DNA of 64,000 nt from Slackia exigua ATCC 700122 (GCF_000162875.1 NZ_GG700630.1:1334832-1398831), one strand, 5' to 3'. Positions 43,774-53,124 are shown, counted from the first letter of the stretch. Program-made: numbers and translations. The notes: generated by a model from the sequence alone, not told the origin.

Positions 43774-43946
43774 GTATGTTCCGGCCGACGGAAAGCAGCC
43801 AAATGGCCGACGGATCCATTCATGATGCGGAACTCGCAGTCCGGATGGCTGGAATCGATGCAACCTCCGTCGTTCGTCCAAGGCACCCAGGCTCGCATCC
43901 GCCTCGAATGCCTGCGCCGGAGCCTCGTGCGCCTTTGCGGACCGCG

Positions 43947-46900
43947 TTAGCGCCTCTCGACGTTCCAGCCGGCGCTCTCGTGCTGCAGCTCCCACAGCCG
44001 GGCATAAAGGCCCTGCCGTTCGAGCAAAAGCCCATGGCTCCCTTCCTCGACAACGCGGCCGTCGTCGATCACCACGATATGGTCGGCCCCTGCCACCGTG
44101 CGCATGCGGTGGGCGATCACGATGACCGTCTTGCCGGCGCACAGGCGCCCCACGGCCTGCTGGACCAACGTCTCGCTCTCAGGGTCGAGCGAGGCCGTGG
44201 CCTCGTCGAGCAGGATGACCGGCGCGTCCTTGAGCAGGGCGCGGGCAATCGAGAGACGCTGGCGTTCGCCGCCCGAAAGCGCTGCTCCGTTTTCGCCCAG
44301 CATGGTGTCGAAGCCGTCGGGAAGCCTGTCGATGAACTCGGTGCAGCATGCCGTTTCCGCCGCGGCGCGCACCTCGTCATCGGTCGCGTCCTCGCGTCCG
44401 ATGCGGATGTTGCCCGCCACCGTATCGTCGAAGAGCAGCACATCCTGGAACACCATCGAGACATGCGACAGCCACGATTCCTCGCGGAAACCCGCTATGT
44501 CGTGTCCGCCGCAGGTCACGCGTCCCCCGCCGGGAATCCAGAATCGGGCCGCGAGCTGGGCGCAGGTCGACTTGCCCGAGCCGGACGGCCCGACAAGCGC
44601 CGTCACCTGCCCCTCGCGCGCGATGAAGCTCACACCGTGAAGCACTTCCTTTTCCTCGTAGGCGAAGCGCACGTCCTCGAAGGCGATCTGATGGCTGTTC
44701 ACCAGGACTTCCGCGTCGCCGCATGCCTCGGGCTCGTCCATGATGGCCCTGAGACGCGCGGTCTTGGTCGAAAGGCTCAGCACGCTGGGCAGCTTGGAGA
44801 CCAGCATGAGAATCGGCCCGTACACGCGCGAGGCGATGAGGAGGAACATGAGCAGCGTCATGAAGTCGACGCTGCCGCCCGCAAGCAGGGCGGTGCCGAC
44901 GAACACCGTGATGCCCACGCCCGAGCGCAGGATCGCGTTGGCAAGCGATACCGATATATCGACCGCCAGCTCGACTTTCATGGTCATGCGCTTGAGCGAT
45001 AGGAGCGCCTCGTTCATCTCATGCGACTTTTCGCCGACCATATGGCAGGCGCGGATGTCTTTGAGACCCTCGAGATAATCCTGGATGCAGGCGAGCGATT
45101 CGATGCGCGCATCCTGCTGGCGCTCGAACAGGTGCTTCTCGCGCCGATGGCTGGCAAGGACGATCAGCGCGGCGATCGGCAGCGTCACGAGCACGCAGAG
45201 CGCAAGCATCCAGTTGAAGAACGCGAGCAGCGCGCAGATCGCGACCGTCGAGATGCATCCGGCCACGAGCTGCGGCACCGTGCTCGAAAGCATCGTTTCC
45301 TGCGCGGTCACATCGCTCATGATGCGGTCGGCGACATCGGCGGTCCCACGCCGGTTGAAGAAGCTCATGGGCAGCCGGCGCAGATGCTCGGCAAGGGATA
45401 GGCGCATCGCTTCCGATTCGGTGTAGGCGGCGACGTACGTCTTCCTGTAGTCGTTCTTCGCGGCGATGAAGGTGACGACGAGGCCCGCGATGCCGCAGAC
45501 GAACACCGCCCATAGCTTCCCAGCCTCGAACGTCTCGCCCGCGAGCGTTCCGATGAGGATGGAAAACGCGGCGACCGTGCACATGAACGGGATCATGAGC
45601 GATAGGTCGGTGAGGGTGCAGGCGACCGATGAGCGCGCCAAGCTCCTGCACCCCTCGTCCGAAAGGCTCAGAAGCCGCTTGAGCCACGGCTGCTTCTTGC
45701 CCGGGGCATCCTCGTCTCCATCGGCGCTTGCGGCGGCCGCGGATGCGGTTGCCGCGACGGCGGATCCTGCAGGCGCCGTCGCTTCGGACGGGAGGGCTGC
45801 GGCAGGCGGCGCCGCAGCGATTCGCGCGCCGCCGTCGGAGCCGATGCCCCAAGCGAGCGACTGCTCGTAGCGTTCCCACATCCGTGCGTAGGTGCCGCCT
45901 GAAGCGAGCAGCTCGGCGTGCGTGCCCTCTTCCGCCACTTTGCCGTCGTCCATGACGACGATCTTGTCGGCACCGACCACCGTCGACAGCCGGTGCGCGA
46001 TCATCAGCACCGTCTTGCCGTCCATGAGCTTCTCGAACGCTTTCTGGATGAGCCGCTCGTTCTCGGGGTCGGCGAATGCGGTGGCCTCGTCGAGCACCAC
46101 GACAGGGGCATCCGAAAGGATCGCCCGCGCCAGGGCGATGCGCTGGCCCTCGCCGCCGGACAGATGGATGCCCGCGGCGCCCACGACGGTGTCGTATCCG
46201 GAGGGCAGCCGCTCGATGAAATCGTGCGCCTGGGCCGCCTGCGCCGCCGCGATCACCTCGGCATCCGTGGCGCCGTCGCGGCCGCGGCGTATGTTGTCCG
46301 CGATGCTTTCGCGAAACAGGTGGAAGTCTTGGAACACCAGGCTCAGCTGCTCCATGAGCTCGTCGGATCCCATCGAGCGCACGTCGGCGCCGCCTATGCG
46401 GATGCAGCCGCGATCGACGTCCCAGAAACGCGCGAGGAGGTTCGCGAGCGTCGACTTGCCCGAACCGGACGGCCCGACGACCGCGCACACGCTTCCGGCG
46501 GGCACGGTGAAGCTCACGTTCTCGAGCGCTTGCGGGCCGCTTTCCTCGTACGCGAAGCTCACGTTCTCGAACTGCACCGATGCATCGCGCGGGACTTGCG
46601 CTTCGCCGACGGAGGAAAGTTCGTCGAGCTTCAGCACCGAATCGATGCGGCCGATGCTCGCGCCGGCGATCATGGAATCCTCGCTCACATAGAGGATCTT
46701 CTGGAACACGCTCGAAATCGAATGCACGAACAGCAGGTAGAAGACGAGCGAGAGGACGAAGGCCGGCCAGTCGTCCGCGCCGGGGGCGAGCAGGATTCCT
46801 ACCGGCAGGACTAACAGGTAGGCGCTGTTGAGCAGCGCGGTGAAGCCCGGCATGGAGTTCTGGAAGAAGAACGTGACGTCCAGCGCCAGCCCCGTGTAGT

Positions 46901-47711
46901 CCTTGACGGCTTCGGCGAGCTTCTTGAACGAGCGTGCGGTCTGCCCGAACGCCTTGACGACGCGCATGCCGCGCACGTATTCGACGGCGGCGTTGCCCAT
47001 TTCCTCCTTGACCTGCTGGTAGCGCCCCATCTGGCTCATGAGGCGCTTGTCGGCGTAGCACGAGAACTGCACGATGCAGGCAACGGCGACCGCGACGATG
47101 GTCGCCACGCCGAAGCGCCAGTCGAACACGAAGAGCAGCACGATGAGCACGACGGGTGCGACGGCGGTGGCGGCCAAATCGGGGATCGAGTGCCCGATGA
47201 ACTGCTCTATGCCGTCGACCGCCTCGTCCATGATCTTGGAGATGCGTCCCGTTCCCAGCCGGGCGACGTGCCCTAGCGGCACTTTGCCCAGATGGTCGAC
47301 GATGCCGATCTTGATGCGGTACTGCGTGTCGAACGCAGCCGCATGCGAGCACAGCAGCGCGCACAGGTAGCATCCCACATCGGCGACGACTCCCGCCAGC
47401 GCCAGCATGCCGTAGCCCGAGAGCTGGCGCGCGTCGAGCGCAGACAGATCCGGATAGACGGACACGATCGCCGATATCGTCGCATAGATGGCGATGTAGG
47501 GTATGAACGACGCCGCCGAGGACAGCGCGGCCAGCAGCATCGACAGCACGATGAGGGGCTTGCGCGGTCCGGCGAACGCCATGCAGCGCGCGAACACTCC
47601 GGGCCGTTTGGGCTGCGTGCCCTTGCTGTCCGCGGATCCGGCCGAGATCTTGCCTGCGACCCCGGCCGCAGGTTCGACCTGCATGGCATCCTGCGCTTTC
47701 ATGCGGCTCAC
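43947..47711 (-). CDS. Fused two-subunit exporter-fold ABC transporter
   Basis: A 1,254-residue protein with two complete half-transporters in one chain. First half: six helices (about 50-320), Walker A GPSGSGKST, signature LSGGEGQR and VVVLDEATAFADPENE. A flexible Ala/Pro-rich linker spans about 625-670. Second half: six helices (about 690-960), GPSGSGKST, signature LSGGERQR and VILLDEATASLDPESE. In cluster 1 the equivalent subunits are separate genes (10330 and 8609), with the same asymmetric D-loop pattern (ADPENE in the first, ALD/SLD in the second). I interpret it as a fused IrtAB/YbtPQ-like transporter, possibly an importer of a metal chelate; an export role cannot be excluded. It follows the S gene by 12 bp. 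Confidence 0.85.
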   Translation of the reverse strand: MSRMKAQDAMQVEPAAGVAGKISAGSADSKGTQPKRPGVFARCMAFAGPRKPLIVLSMLLAALSSAASFIPYIAIYATISAIVSVYPDLSALDARQLSGYGMLALAGVVADVGCYLCALLCSHAAAFDTQYRIKIGIVDHLGKVPLGHVARLGTGRISKIMDEAVDGIEQFIGHSIPDLAATAVAPVVLIVLLFVFDWRFGVATIVAVAVACIVQFSCYADKRLMSQMGRYQQVKEEMGNAAVEYVRGMRVVKAFGQTARSFKKLAEAVKDYTGLALDVTFFFQNSMPGFTALLNSAYLLVLPVGILLAPGADDWPAFVLSLVFYLLFVHSISSVFQKILYVSEDSMIAGASIGRIDSVLKLDELSSVGEAQVPRDASVQFENVSFAYEESGPQALENVSFTVPAGSVCAVVGPSGSGKSTLANLLARFWDVDRGCIRIGGADVRSMGSDELMEQLSLVFQDFHLFRESIADNIRRGRDGATDAEVIAAAQAAQAHDFIERLPSGYDTVVGAAGIHLSGGEGQRIALARAILSDAPVVVLDEATAFADPENERLIQKAFEKLMDGKTVLMIAHRLSTVVGADKIVVMDDGKVAEEGTHAELLASGGTYARMWERYEQSLAWGIGSDGGARIAAAPPAAALPSEATAPAGSAVAATASAAAASADGDEDAPGKKQPWLKRLLSLSDEGCRSLARSSVACTLTDLSLMIPFMCTVAAFSILIGTLAGETFEAGKLWAVFVCGIAGLVVTFIAAKNDYRKTYVAAYTESEAMRLSLAEHLRRLPMSFFNRRGTADVADRIMSDVTAQETMLSSTVPQLVAGCISTVAICALLAFFNWMLALCVLVTLPIAALIVLASHRREKHLFERQQDARIESLACIQDYLEGLKDIRACHMVGEKSHEMNEALLSLKRMTMKVELAVDISVSLANAILRSGVGITVFVGTALLAGGSVDFMTLLMFLLIASRVYGPILMLVSKLPSVLSLSTKTARLRAIMDEPEACGDAEVLVNSHQIAFEDVRFAYEEKEVLHGVSFIAREGQVTALVGPSGSGKSTCAQLAARFWIPGGGRVTCGGHDIAGFREESWLSHVSMVFQDVLLFDDTVAGNIRIGREDATDDEVRAAAETACCTEFIDRLPDGFDTMLGENGAALSGGERQRLSIARALLKDAPVILLDEATASLDPESETLVQQAVGRLCAGKTVIVIAHRMRTVAGADHIVVIDDGRVVEEGSHGLLLERQGLYARLWELQHESAGWNVERR

Positions 47712-47723
47712 TCCTTTCTGCCT

Positions 47724-48329
47724 TTATGCGATACCGGCGCGCTCGAAGTGCTTCTTGAAGACGGCGCGCCCCAGGAAGGCGCCGATGAGCGCCCCGACGA
47801 TGGTGACGGCGGCGATGGCGGCGAACGTCTGGGGCGTCACGAGCGAGAGCATCGATTCCATGTAGGACGGATCGATGTTGTTCGAGCCCATGAGGGCGCG
47901 GTAGTAGTCTTGATCCGCGAACATGGGGACGAAGATGCCGGCGGCCCAGCAGGTCTCGAACAGCGCGTAGCCGACGGCGATCCCCGAAAAGCGCCTGCGG
48001 CCGACCGCCCCGCGCACCAATTCGGAGACGCCGCCTCCGATCAGGAGGCCCAGGGCGACCGGCCAGCCGCTGCCGACGGCGAACACGACGATGGCGAAGA
48101 CGGCGGCCATGACGAGCGATGTGCCCGCACGCGGGATGCGCACGTGCATGTAGATCCAGATGATGCCCGCGGGGATGGCCGCGATGGCGCAGCAGCCGCA
48201 GTAGGCGAAGACGCTTATCGAGGTGATGCCGACGACGAGCATGCTCACGATCATGAAGAGCAGCGAGAAGGCGCCGAGCGCTATGAGATCCCTCGAGGTG
48301 AGCTTCCTCTCTTCAACGTTTGCTTCCAT
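47724..48329 (-). CDS. ECF transporter S component, MptD/Trep_Strep type
   Basis: A 201-residue integral membrane protein with about six helices. The C-terminal GRAVFKKHFERAG matches GRVLTKRHFSRAG of the cluster 1 S protein, and both fit the MptD/Trep_Strep class. In this cluster the S gene stands after the ATPase and before the fused transporter, unlike cluster 1 where it is first. A charged N-terminal segment (EERKLTSRDL) precedes the first helix. It should bind the substrate and dock on the T component at 49805. Confidence 0.8.
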   Translation of the reverse strand: MEANVEERKLTSRDLIALGAFSLLFMIVSMLVVGITSISVFAYCGCCAIAAIPAGIIWIYMHVRIPRAGTSLVMAAVFAIVVFAVGSGWPVALGLLIGGGVSELVRGAVGRRRFSGIAVGYALFETCWAAGIFVPMFADQDYYRALMGSNNIDPSYMESMLSLVTPQTFAAIAAVTIVGALIGAFLGRAVFKKHFERAGIA

Positions 48330-48389
48330 GTGCGATGTCCTTTCTGCTTGCAGGTTCAGGTCTCTCTTGACGAAGCGCGTCTGCGCAGT

Positions 48390-49808
48390 TCATCCAAGCG
48401 TCATAATCCGATCGCATGCCTCTGAGAGCAGTTCGGGATCGTGGGTTGCCACCACGACCGTTCGGCCTTCGCCCGCCAGCTCGCGCATGGTTCGCGCAAG
48501 CCGGCGCATGTTGTCCAGGTCAAGGCCGCTTGTGGGCTCGTCGAACAGCAGCGCGCGGGCGCCCGAGAGCGCAGCCAAGGCGCATGCGACGCGCTGTTTC
48601 TGACCGCCCGAAAGCGAGGCGGGATGGCGATCCGCAACCGAAGCCAGCCCGAATCGCTCGAGCATCGCGTCGGCGCGTGCAGGGTCGATGCCGCCCTCGA
48701 CGCGGGGAAGCGTCGTGAGCTCGTCGCGAACCGTCGGCCTGAACAGCTGATAGTCGGGATCCTGCATCACTAGGAAGACATCGTCCGCGCGCTTCCTGGG
48801 AACCGTGACGGCCCCGTCGATGCGCACGTGCCCCAGCACCTCGGGGTGCACGCCGGCCAGGCATTTGAGCAGCGTGGACTTGCCCGTCCCGTTCGGGGCG
48901 ACGACGCCGGTGACGTGCCCGGCCTCGAAGCCCGCGGTCACGTTGCGCAGCACCTCGTCGCCGCGGTCGTACTCCGCGACGATGCCGCGCGCCTCAAGCG
49001 CCGGAAACGCCGACGTCGCACCGATGCGAAGCCGTGCAACGAGATCGGCTGTGCGCGGCGGTGCCGGCGAGCGCAGGCCCATACGGGTGCGTTCCAGGGC
49101 AGAGAGCGCTTTGAACTCGCTCGAGGTCCATGCATGCGCGACCCGGCCCTCTTCGATGAGGACGTACCTGTCGGCGGCATCTGAGAGGTAGGCCAGGCGA
49201 TGCTCGGCGACAAGCACCGCGGAACCCGCGGCCTTCGCCTTGGCGATGAGCGCAGCGAGCCGCTCCATGCCGACGGGATCAAGGTTGCTCGACGGCTCGT
49301 CGAGCACGTAGGCCCTTGGCTCGCAGACCGAAACGCTTGCGAAGGCGATCGACTGCATCTGGCCGCCCGAGAGCTTGAAGATCGAGCGATCGAGCAGGTC
49401 GGTCGCGCCCAGCTCGTCTGCCACGCGTGCCACGCGCGCATGCATCTCGTCGCGCGGAACGCCCAGGTTCTCGAGGGCGAACGCGATCTCGCCTGTCGTG
49501 TCGAGGTTGAAGAATTGCGTGCGGGGGTTCTGAAACACGCTGCCTATATGCTCGGCGAGCCGCCATTCTTCGAGCTCGTCGACGTTTCGTCCTTCGACGC
49601 GCACCGCGCCTGCGCGCGTTCCTTCCCAAAAGCCGCCGGCCAGCCCGTTGGCAAGGCGGGTCAGGGTGGTTTTGCCGCAGCCCGAGCGCCCGCACAGGAC
49701 CACGCATTCTCCTGCCTCGACCGCAAGCGAGACTTTCTGCACCGAGGCCTCGTCGGCGCCTGCATACGTGAACGATGCGTCCTCGAACTCGATGACCGGC
49801 GCGCTCAT
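48390..49808 (-). CDS. ECF transporter A1A2 fused ATPase
   Basis: A 472-residue protein with two ABC ATPase domains. Domain 1: Walker A GRSGCGKTT (about 41), signature LSGGQMQS, where Ser replaces the usual Arg at the end, and LDEPSSNLD. Domain 2: APNGTGKST, signature LSGGQKQR and LFDEPTSGLD with the switch VATHDPE. It is the paralogue of the ATPase at 12199. ATG 49806-49808 overlaps the T-gene stop by four bases; a longer upstream open frame runs into the T gene and is not real. Confidence 0.86.
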   Translation of the reverse strand: MSAPVIEFEDASFTYAGADEASVQKVSLAVEAGECVVLCGRSGCGKTTLTRLANGLAGGFWEGTRAGAVRVEGRNVDELEEWRLAEHIGSVFQNPRTQFFNLDTTGEIAFALENLGVPRDEMHARVARVADELGATDLLDRSIFKLSGGQMQSIAFASVSVCEPRAYVLDEPSSNLDPVGMERLAALIAKAKAAGSAVLVAEHRLAYLSDAADRYVLIEEGRVAHAWTSSEFKALSALERTRMGLRSPAPPRTADLVARLRIGATSAFPALEARGIVAEYDRGDEVLRNVTAGFEAGHVTGVVAPNGTGKSTLLKCLAGVHPEVLGHVRIDGAVTVPRKRADDVFLVMQDPDYQLFRPTVRDELTTLPRVEGGIDPARADAMLERFGLASVADRHPASLSGGQKQRVACALAALSGARALLFDEPTSGLDLDNMRRLARTMRELAGEGRTVVVATHDPELLSEACDRIMTLG

Positions 49809-50542
49809 ACGACCAGGCCGCCTTCGAAATACGTCTTGGCGGCGATGACGCCGGCGCACCAGGCGATAGTGCTCGCCATCACGGCGACGTCGGCCGCCGT
49901 GATGCGGATAGGGCTGTACGACGTGCGGAGGCCCGGCCGGTCGATACCGCGCGCCACCGCCGACGCCGCGAGCTCGTCGGCTATCTTCGCGCAGCGCAGC
50001 ATGAGAGGCACCAGCAGCGATTCGAACGTGAGAACCGGGTGCACGACGACGTTGCGCGGCGAAAGGCCCAGCCCACGCAGATGCATCGAGGTGAGCACGG
50101 CGCCGGCCTCCTGGCCGAGCGTCGGAAAGAAACGGACGCACACCGCGAGCGGCACCACCAAAGCGCGCGGCAGGCGCAGGCTATACAGTGCCGCCGTGAG
50201 GTCTCCGATCTTGGTCGACGACACGAACGCTGCGGCGAACAGGAATACCGGCATGCATGTGCGCGCCAGTAGGACGGCCGAGCCGATGGCCCCCGACACG
50301 CTCCGCGGCAAGAACAAGGTGGTCCAGAAGACGAGCATGATGAGCGCATAGCTTGCCGCGAACGACAACGCCATCTTCTTCCGCCCAATCGCGAAGGTCA
50401 GCATGCATGTGAAGGCAAAGATCGCGCTGCCCCACGCGAAATCTTTGACGAACGCGCCGGTGACGATGAGCGCAAGGAGCACCGCAAGCTTGATGCGCGC
50501 GTCGAGACGGTCGCATAGCCCGTTGTCGTTGGTCAAAACCAC
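49805..50542 (-). CDS. ECF transporter T component
   Basis: A 245-residue EcfT-family membrane protein with a first segment LDARIKLAVLLALIVTG, several helices and the coupling region SAVARGIDRPGLRTSY, containing the Ala-Arg-Gly motif. MHLRGLGLSPRN is the second Arg-containing coupling motif. First gene of cluster 2, starting at GTG 50540-50542 with AAGGAA upstream. It is divergent from the AraC gene, and two inverted repeats lie between them. Confidence 0.83.
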   Translation of the reverse strand: MVLTNDNGLCDRLDARIKLAVLLALIVTGAFVKDFAWGSAIFAFTCMLTFAIGRKKMALSFAASYALIMLVFWTTLFLPRSVSGAIGSAVLLARTCMPVFLFAAAFVSSTKIGDLTAALYSLRLPRALVVPLAVCVRFFPTLGQEAGAVLTSMHLRGLGLSPRNVVVHPVLTFESLLVPLMLRCAKIADELAASAVARGIDRPGLRTSYSPIRITAADVAVMASTIAWCAGVIAAKTYFEGGLVV

Positions 50543-50565
50543 TTGCTGTTCCTTCGCATCCCACG

Positions 50566-50588
50566 TATACGATCCGATGTATCGTATA
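50566..50588. promoter_or_regulatory. TATACGAT inverted repeat in cluster 2 promoter
   Basis: TATACGAT (50566-50573), seven bases, ATCGTATA (50581-50588). A perfect 8-bp-arm repeat between the T-component and AraC genes and only 4 bp from the GTTAG repeat. Possible site of the AraC protein. Confidence 0.5.
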
Positions 50589-50591
50589 GAT

Positions 50592-50607
50592 GTTAGCTAC
50601 TCCTAAC
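50592..50607. promoter_or_regulatory. GTTAG-N6-CTAAC inverted repeat between cluster 2 and AraC gene
   Basis: GTTAG (50592-50596), CTACTC, CTAAC (50603-50607), a perfect 16-bp inverted repeat. It lies 50 bp before the T-component start and 40 bp before the AraC start, so it could control both directions. Matches 15066 and 43094. Confidence 0.65.
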
Positions 50608-50646
50608 TATGGGGAACGAGGATCGAAGGGAAAGGGCTCGACGCGT

Positions 50647-51654
50647 ATGAATCGTGTCCGATCGCGAATATCCGACTCCGATGCCCTAGGCGGTTCCTGG
50701 GCCGAGTCGCTCTTCACCGCCCCTCTGGCGAATGTCGGGCTTGCCCCCTCGTGCGAGAATCCGCGAGACTGCGGCGTGTTTTTCATGGGCGACGGCGAAG
50801 TTTCAGAGGGCTGGTACCACGCGTGGTCGCTCGATCGGGACCTTGTCGTGGCAAGCTGCGACTTCAGGCTGCTCAAGCGGGTTCCGTTCGCATTCGATTT
50901 CACCAACTACTTCGCGATCCGCCATGAAACGGCGGGAATTCTTCCGCCCGCTCAGATCATGACGTTTCTGGAGACCAGGCCTCGCACCGGACGCGTCTTC
51001 ATGCCGGCAGGCACGCACGTCGCCTATACCGAGATCGAGTACTACGACGGATATTTCGAGAAAGCGTTCGGCAGCGGGTGCTCCGGGTCGCTGTCCCGCC
51101 TTGCCGCATGCCTTGGCGCGATGCGCGGAAGGAGCATGTGGGATCCGCAGATCCCGCATCTGCTCGAAACGATCGGCAACACCGAGGCGCACGGCAGGGC
51201 GGCCGAGCTGCTTTTCGCGGGCATCGCGAACGAGGTGATGGGGCGTTTGCTGATCATGGAGGAGCGTTTTTCCGAGGCGGTCGACGACGGGGACCGTCAG
51301 GCGATCGTGCTCGTGGCCGATCATATCCGAGCCAACATCGATGCCCCGCTTCGTCTCGAGGAGCTCGCCGATAGGGCGCAGATGGGCGCAACCAAGTTCA
51401 AACGGCTCTTCCGGCAGACGACCGGAACCACCACCACCGAGTTCATCGCGATCGAGCGCGTCGAACAGGCGAAGCGGCTGCTCGCCTCGAGCGAGCTGAG
51501 CATCGGCCAGATTGCGCGCATGTGCGGCTTCGCGCGTGCGACGAGCTTCTCGGCGCTGTTCTCGAAACGCGTCGGAATGCCCCCTCGCACGTTCCGAAAG
51601 CTCGCGCGCGTCGCGTTTTCAGACGATCCGGTCCGAACCGTCGAGCTGTGTTAG
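50647..51654 (+). CDS. AraC family transcriptional regulator
   Basis: A 335-residue regulator. The last 100 residues hold two helix-turn-helix motifs of the AraC/XylS type: LEELADRAQMGATKFKRLFR and IGQIARMCGFARATSFSALF, ending in GMPPRTFRK. The N-terminal 230 residues are not a clear cupin and probably sense a ligand. The layout (AraC regulator divergent from an exporter-fold ABC import system) parallels YbtA beside ybtPQ, where the ligand is the siderophore; this comparison is an inference. I chose ATG 50647, ten bases after AAAGGG, because an ATG at 50590 would place the GTTAG repeat in coding sequence. Confidence 0.8.
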   Translation: MNRVRSRISDSDALGGSWAESLFTAPLANVGLAPSCENPRDCGVFFMGDGEVSEGWYHAWSLDRDLVVASCDFRLLKRVPFAFDFTNYFAIRHETAGILPPAQIMTFLETRPRTGRVFMPAGTHVAYTEIEYYDGYFEKAFGSGCSGSLSRLAACLGAMRGRSMWDPQIPHLLETIGNTEAHGRAAELLFAGIANEVMGRLLIMEERFSEAVDDGDRQAIVLVADHIRANIDAPLRLEELADRAQMGATKFKRLFRQTTGTTTTEFIAIERVEQAKRLLASSELSIGQIARMCGFARATSFSALFSKRVGMPPRTFRKLARVAFSDDPVRTVELC

Positions 51655-51757
51655 CACGCGAGGCAAGCCGCGTTTCATTTGAGGCATCGCCGCCTCGATC
51701 CCGCCCTTGCAGCAAGGGCGTTTCGCCCTATGATCCCGCTTGAGCGCTCGGCGCTTT

Positions 51758-51791
51758 AAAAGAAAGGGGCCGTAACTTCTGTTACGGCCCC
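51758..51791 (-). terminator. Terminator of tRNA-Leu transcript
   Basis: GGGGCCGTAAC (51766-51776) pairs perfectly with GTTACGGCCCC (51781-51791) around a four-base loop. On the minus strand TTTCTTTT follows. It stands 12 bp after the tRNA 3' end. Confidence 0.9.
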
Positions 51792-51802
51792 TTGCATGTA
51801 CG

Positions 51803-51889
51803 TGGTGCGGGCGAAAGGACTTGAACCTTCATGGGGTAACCCCCACATGGACCTGAACCATGCGCGTCTGCCAATTCCGCCACGCCCGC
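51803..51889 (-). tRNA. tRNA-Leu (anticodon CAG)
   Basis: An 87-base class II tRNA including encoded CCA. The acceptor stem is GCGGGCG (51889-51883) with CGCCCGC. The anticodon stem CATGG/CCATG encloses TTCAGGT, giving anticodon CAG. A long variable arm (GGGG-TTA-CCCC) and the TTCAAGT T loop are typical of leucine tRNA. Followed by its own terminator. Confidence 0.95.
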
Positions 51890-52122
51890 ATGCCTGAATC
51901 GATGAACGATGTAAGCAGAAGAGCATACTAACGGAACGCATCACGCCCGACAAGGGGAGATTTCGAGAAAGCGCGGAATCCTTCGCTCGTGTTCGCGGCC
52001 CTGTCGTAGCGGCACCGAGGTCCTTCGTTTTCGCGTAATCTGTTCTTCAGGGGTCGCGTTCATGTATCGGCCCCTGTATGATTATCGAAATGCTAAAAAC
52101 TACTGGAAAGGTGGGTTTATCT

Positions 52123-53007
52123 ATGAGCAAGGCCGAGGAAACCGTTCTGTACGAACGCCAGGGCGCCTACATCCCCCGCATCGCCGCCATCCACGATCTG
52201 TGCGGATACGGGAAGTGCTCGCTCGGCGTGGCCATTCCGGTCCTGTCTGCTGCGGGCTGCGATGTCTGTCCTGTTCCAACAGGACTTTTCTCAAGCCATA
52301 CCGCATTCCCGGGATGGTACATGCATGACACCACCGATATCCTGAACGACTATCTCGACGCCTGGAAGGGCATCGGCGTCGATATCGATGCCGTGTATTC
52401 CGGCTTCCTCGGATCGGCCGAGCAGGTCGATATCATCCGCGGCGTCTATGCGTCCTATCCTGGCGCCCTCAAGGTGGTCGATCCCGTCATGGCCGATCAC
52501 GGCAAGGTCTATCCCACGTACACGCCCGACCTCTGCGCCGCCATGGCCGATCTGGCGTCTGACGCCGATCTTCTGACGCCGAATCTGACGGAAGCCGCCA
52601 TCATCCTGGGCGAGCCGATCGGCGATGCGTGGGGCGGGGAGAACATCTCCGACGACGAGGCGCATCGCATCATCGACGCGCTGCTCGCGCGTGGCGCGAA
52701 GAACGTGGTTCTGAAGGGCATCCAGCGCGGCGATGGTCTCATCAGGAATTTCGTCGCAGGAGCAGATACCGGTTTCTTCGAGGTGAAGAACGAATTCGTG
52801 CCGTATATGCTCCACGGCACGGGCGATCTGTACGCAAGCGCGCTCCTGGCCGCCATCATGGCCGGCCGCACCCTCGCGGATGCCGTCTCGTTCGCGGGGC
52901 TGCTCACGCACGATGCGATGCTCGTTTCCGCCCAGCAGCCCGACTTCCAGAACCGCGGCGTGAGCTTCGAGCCGCTTTTGGGAAAGGTCGCGTCCCTGCT
53001 GGCATAG
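52123..53007 (+). CDS. Pyridoxamine/pyridoxal kinase
   Basis: A 294-residue ribokinase-fold kinase of the PdxK/PdxY group, phosphorylating pyridoxal, pyridoxine or pyridoxamine for cofactor salvage. AAIHDLCGYGKCSL is the substrate-binding start (family HSxVxxGxVGN region). GYGKCSL followed by PTGLFSSHTAFPGW, DPVMADHGKVY and NLTEAAIILGEP are typical. The anion hole and catalytic Asp lie in MLHGTGDLYASAL (GTGD). ATG 52123 is preceded by GGAAAGG. Related hydroxymethylpyrimidine kinases are an alternative, but the spacing fits pyridoxamine kinase better. It follows the tRNA divergently and stands alone. Confidence 0.85.
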   Translation: MSKAEETVLYERQGAYIPRIAAIHDLCGYGKCSLGVAIPVLSAAGCDVCPVPTGLFSSHTAFPGWYMHDTTDILNDYLDAWKGIGVDIDAVYSGFLGSAEQVDIIRGVYASYPGALKVVDPVMADHGKVYPTYTPDLCAAMADLASDADLLTPNLTEAAIILGEPIGDAWGGENISDDEAHRIIDALLARGAKNVVLKGIQRGDGLIRNFVAGADTGFFEVKNEFVPYMLHGTGDLYASALLAAIMAGRTLADAVSFAGLLTHDAMLVSAQQPDFQNRGVSFEPLLGKVASLLA

Positions 53008-53092
53008 CGCGATCGATCGTTCGGCAACGGAATGCCTGCTGCGGTCTCGCGCCTTCATGCGCGCAGCCGGGAATCCGCATAGAGGCTCTTGC

Positions 53093-53124
53093 GATGCTGC
53101 TTCGATTTCGATCGAAGCAGCATC
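53093..53124. terminator. 14-bp hairpin with TTCG loop after the kinase gene
   Basis: GATGCTGCTTCGAT (53093-53106) pairs perfectly with ATCGAAGCAGCATC (53111-53124) around TTCG, an extra-stable tetraloop. It lies 85 bp after the kinase stop. There is no T tract, so it may terminate or protect the 3' end. Confidence 0.55.
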
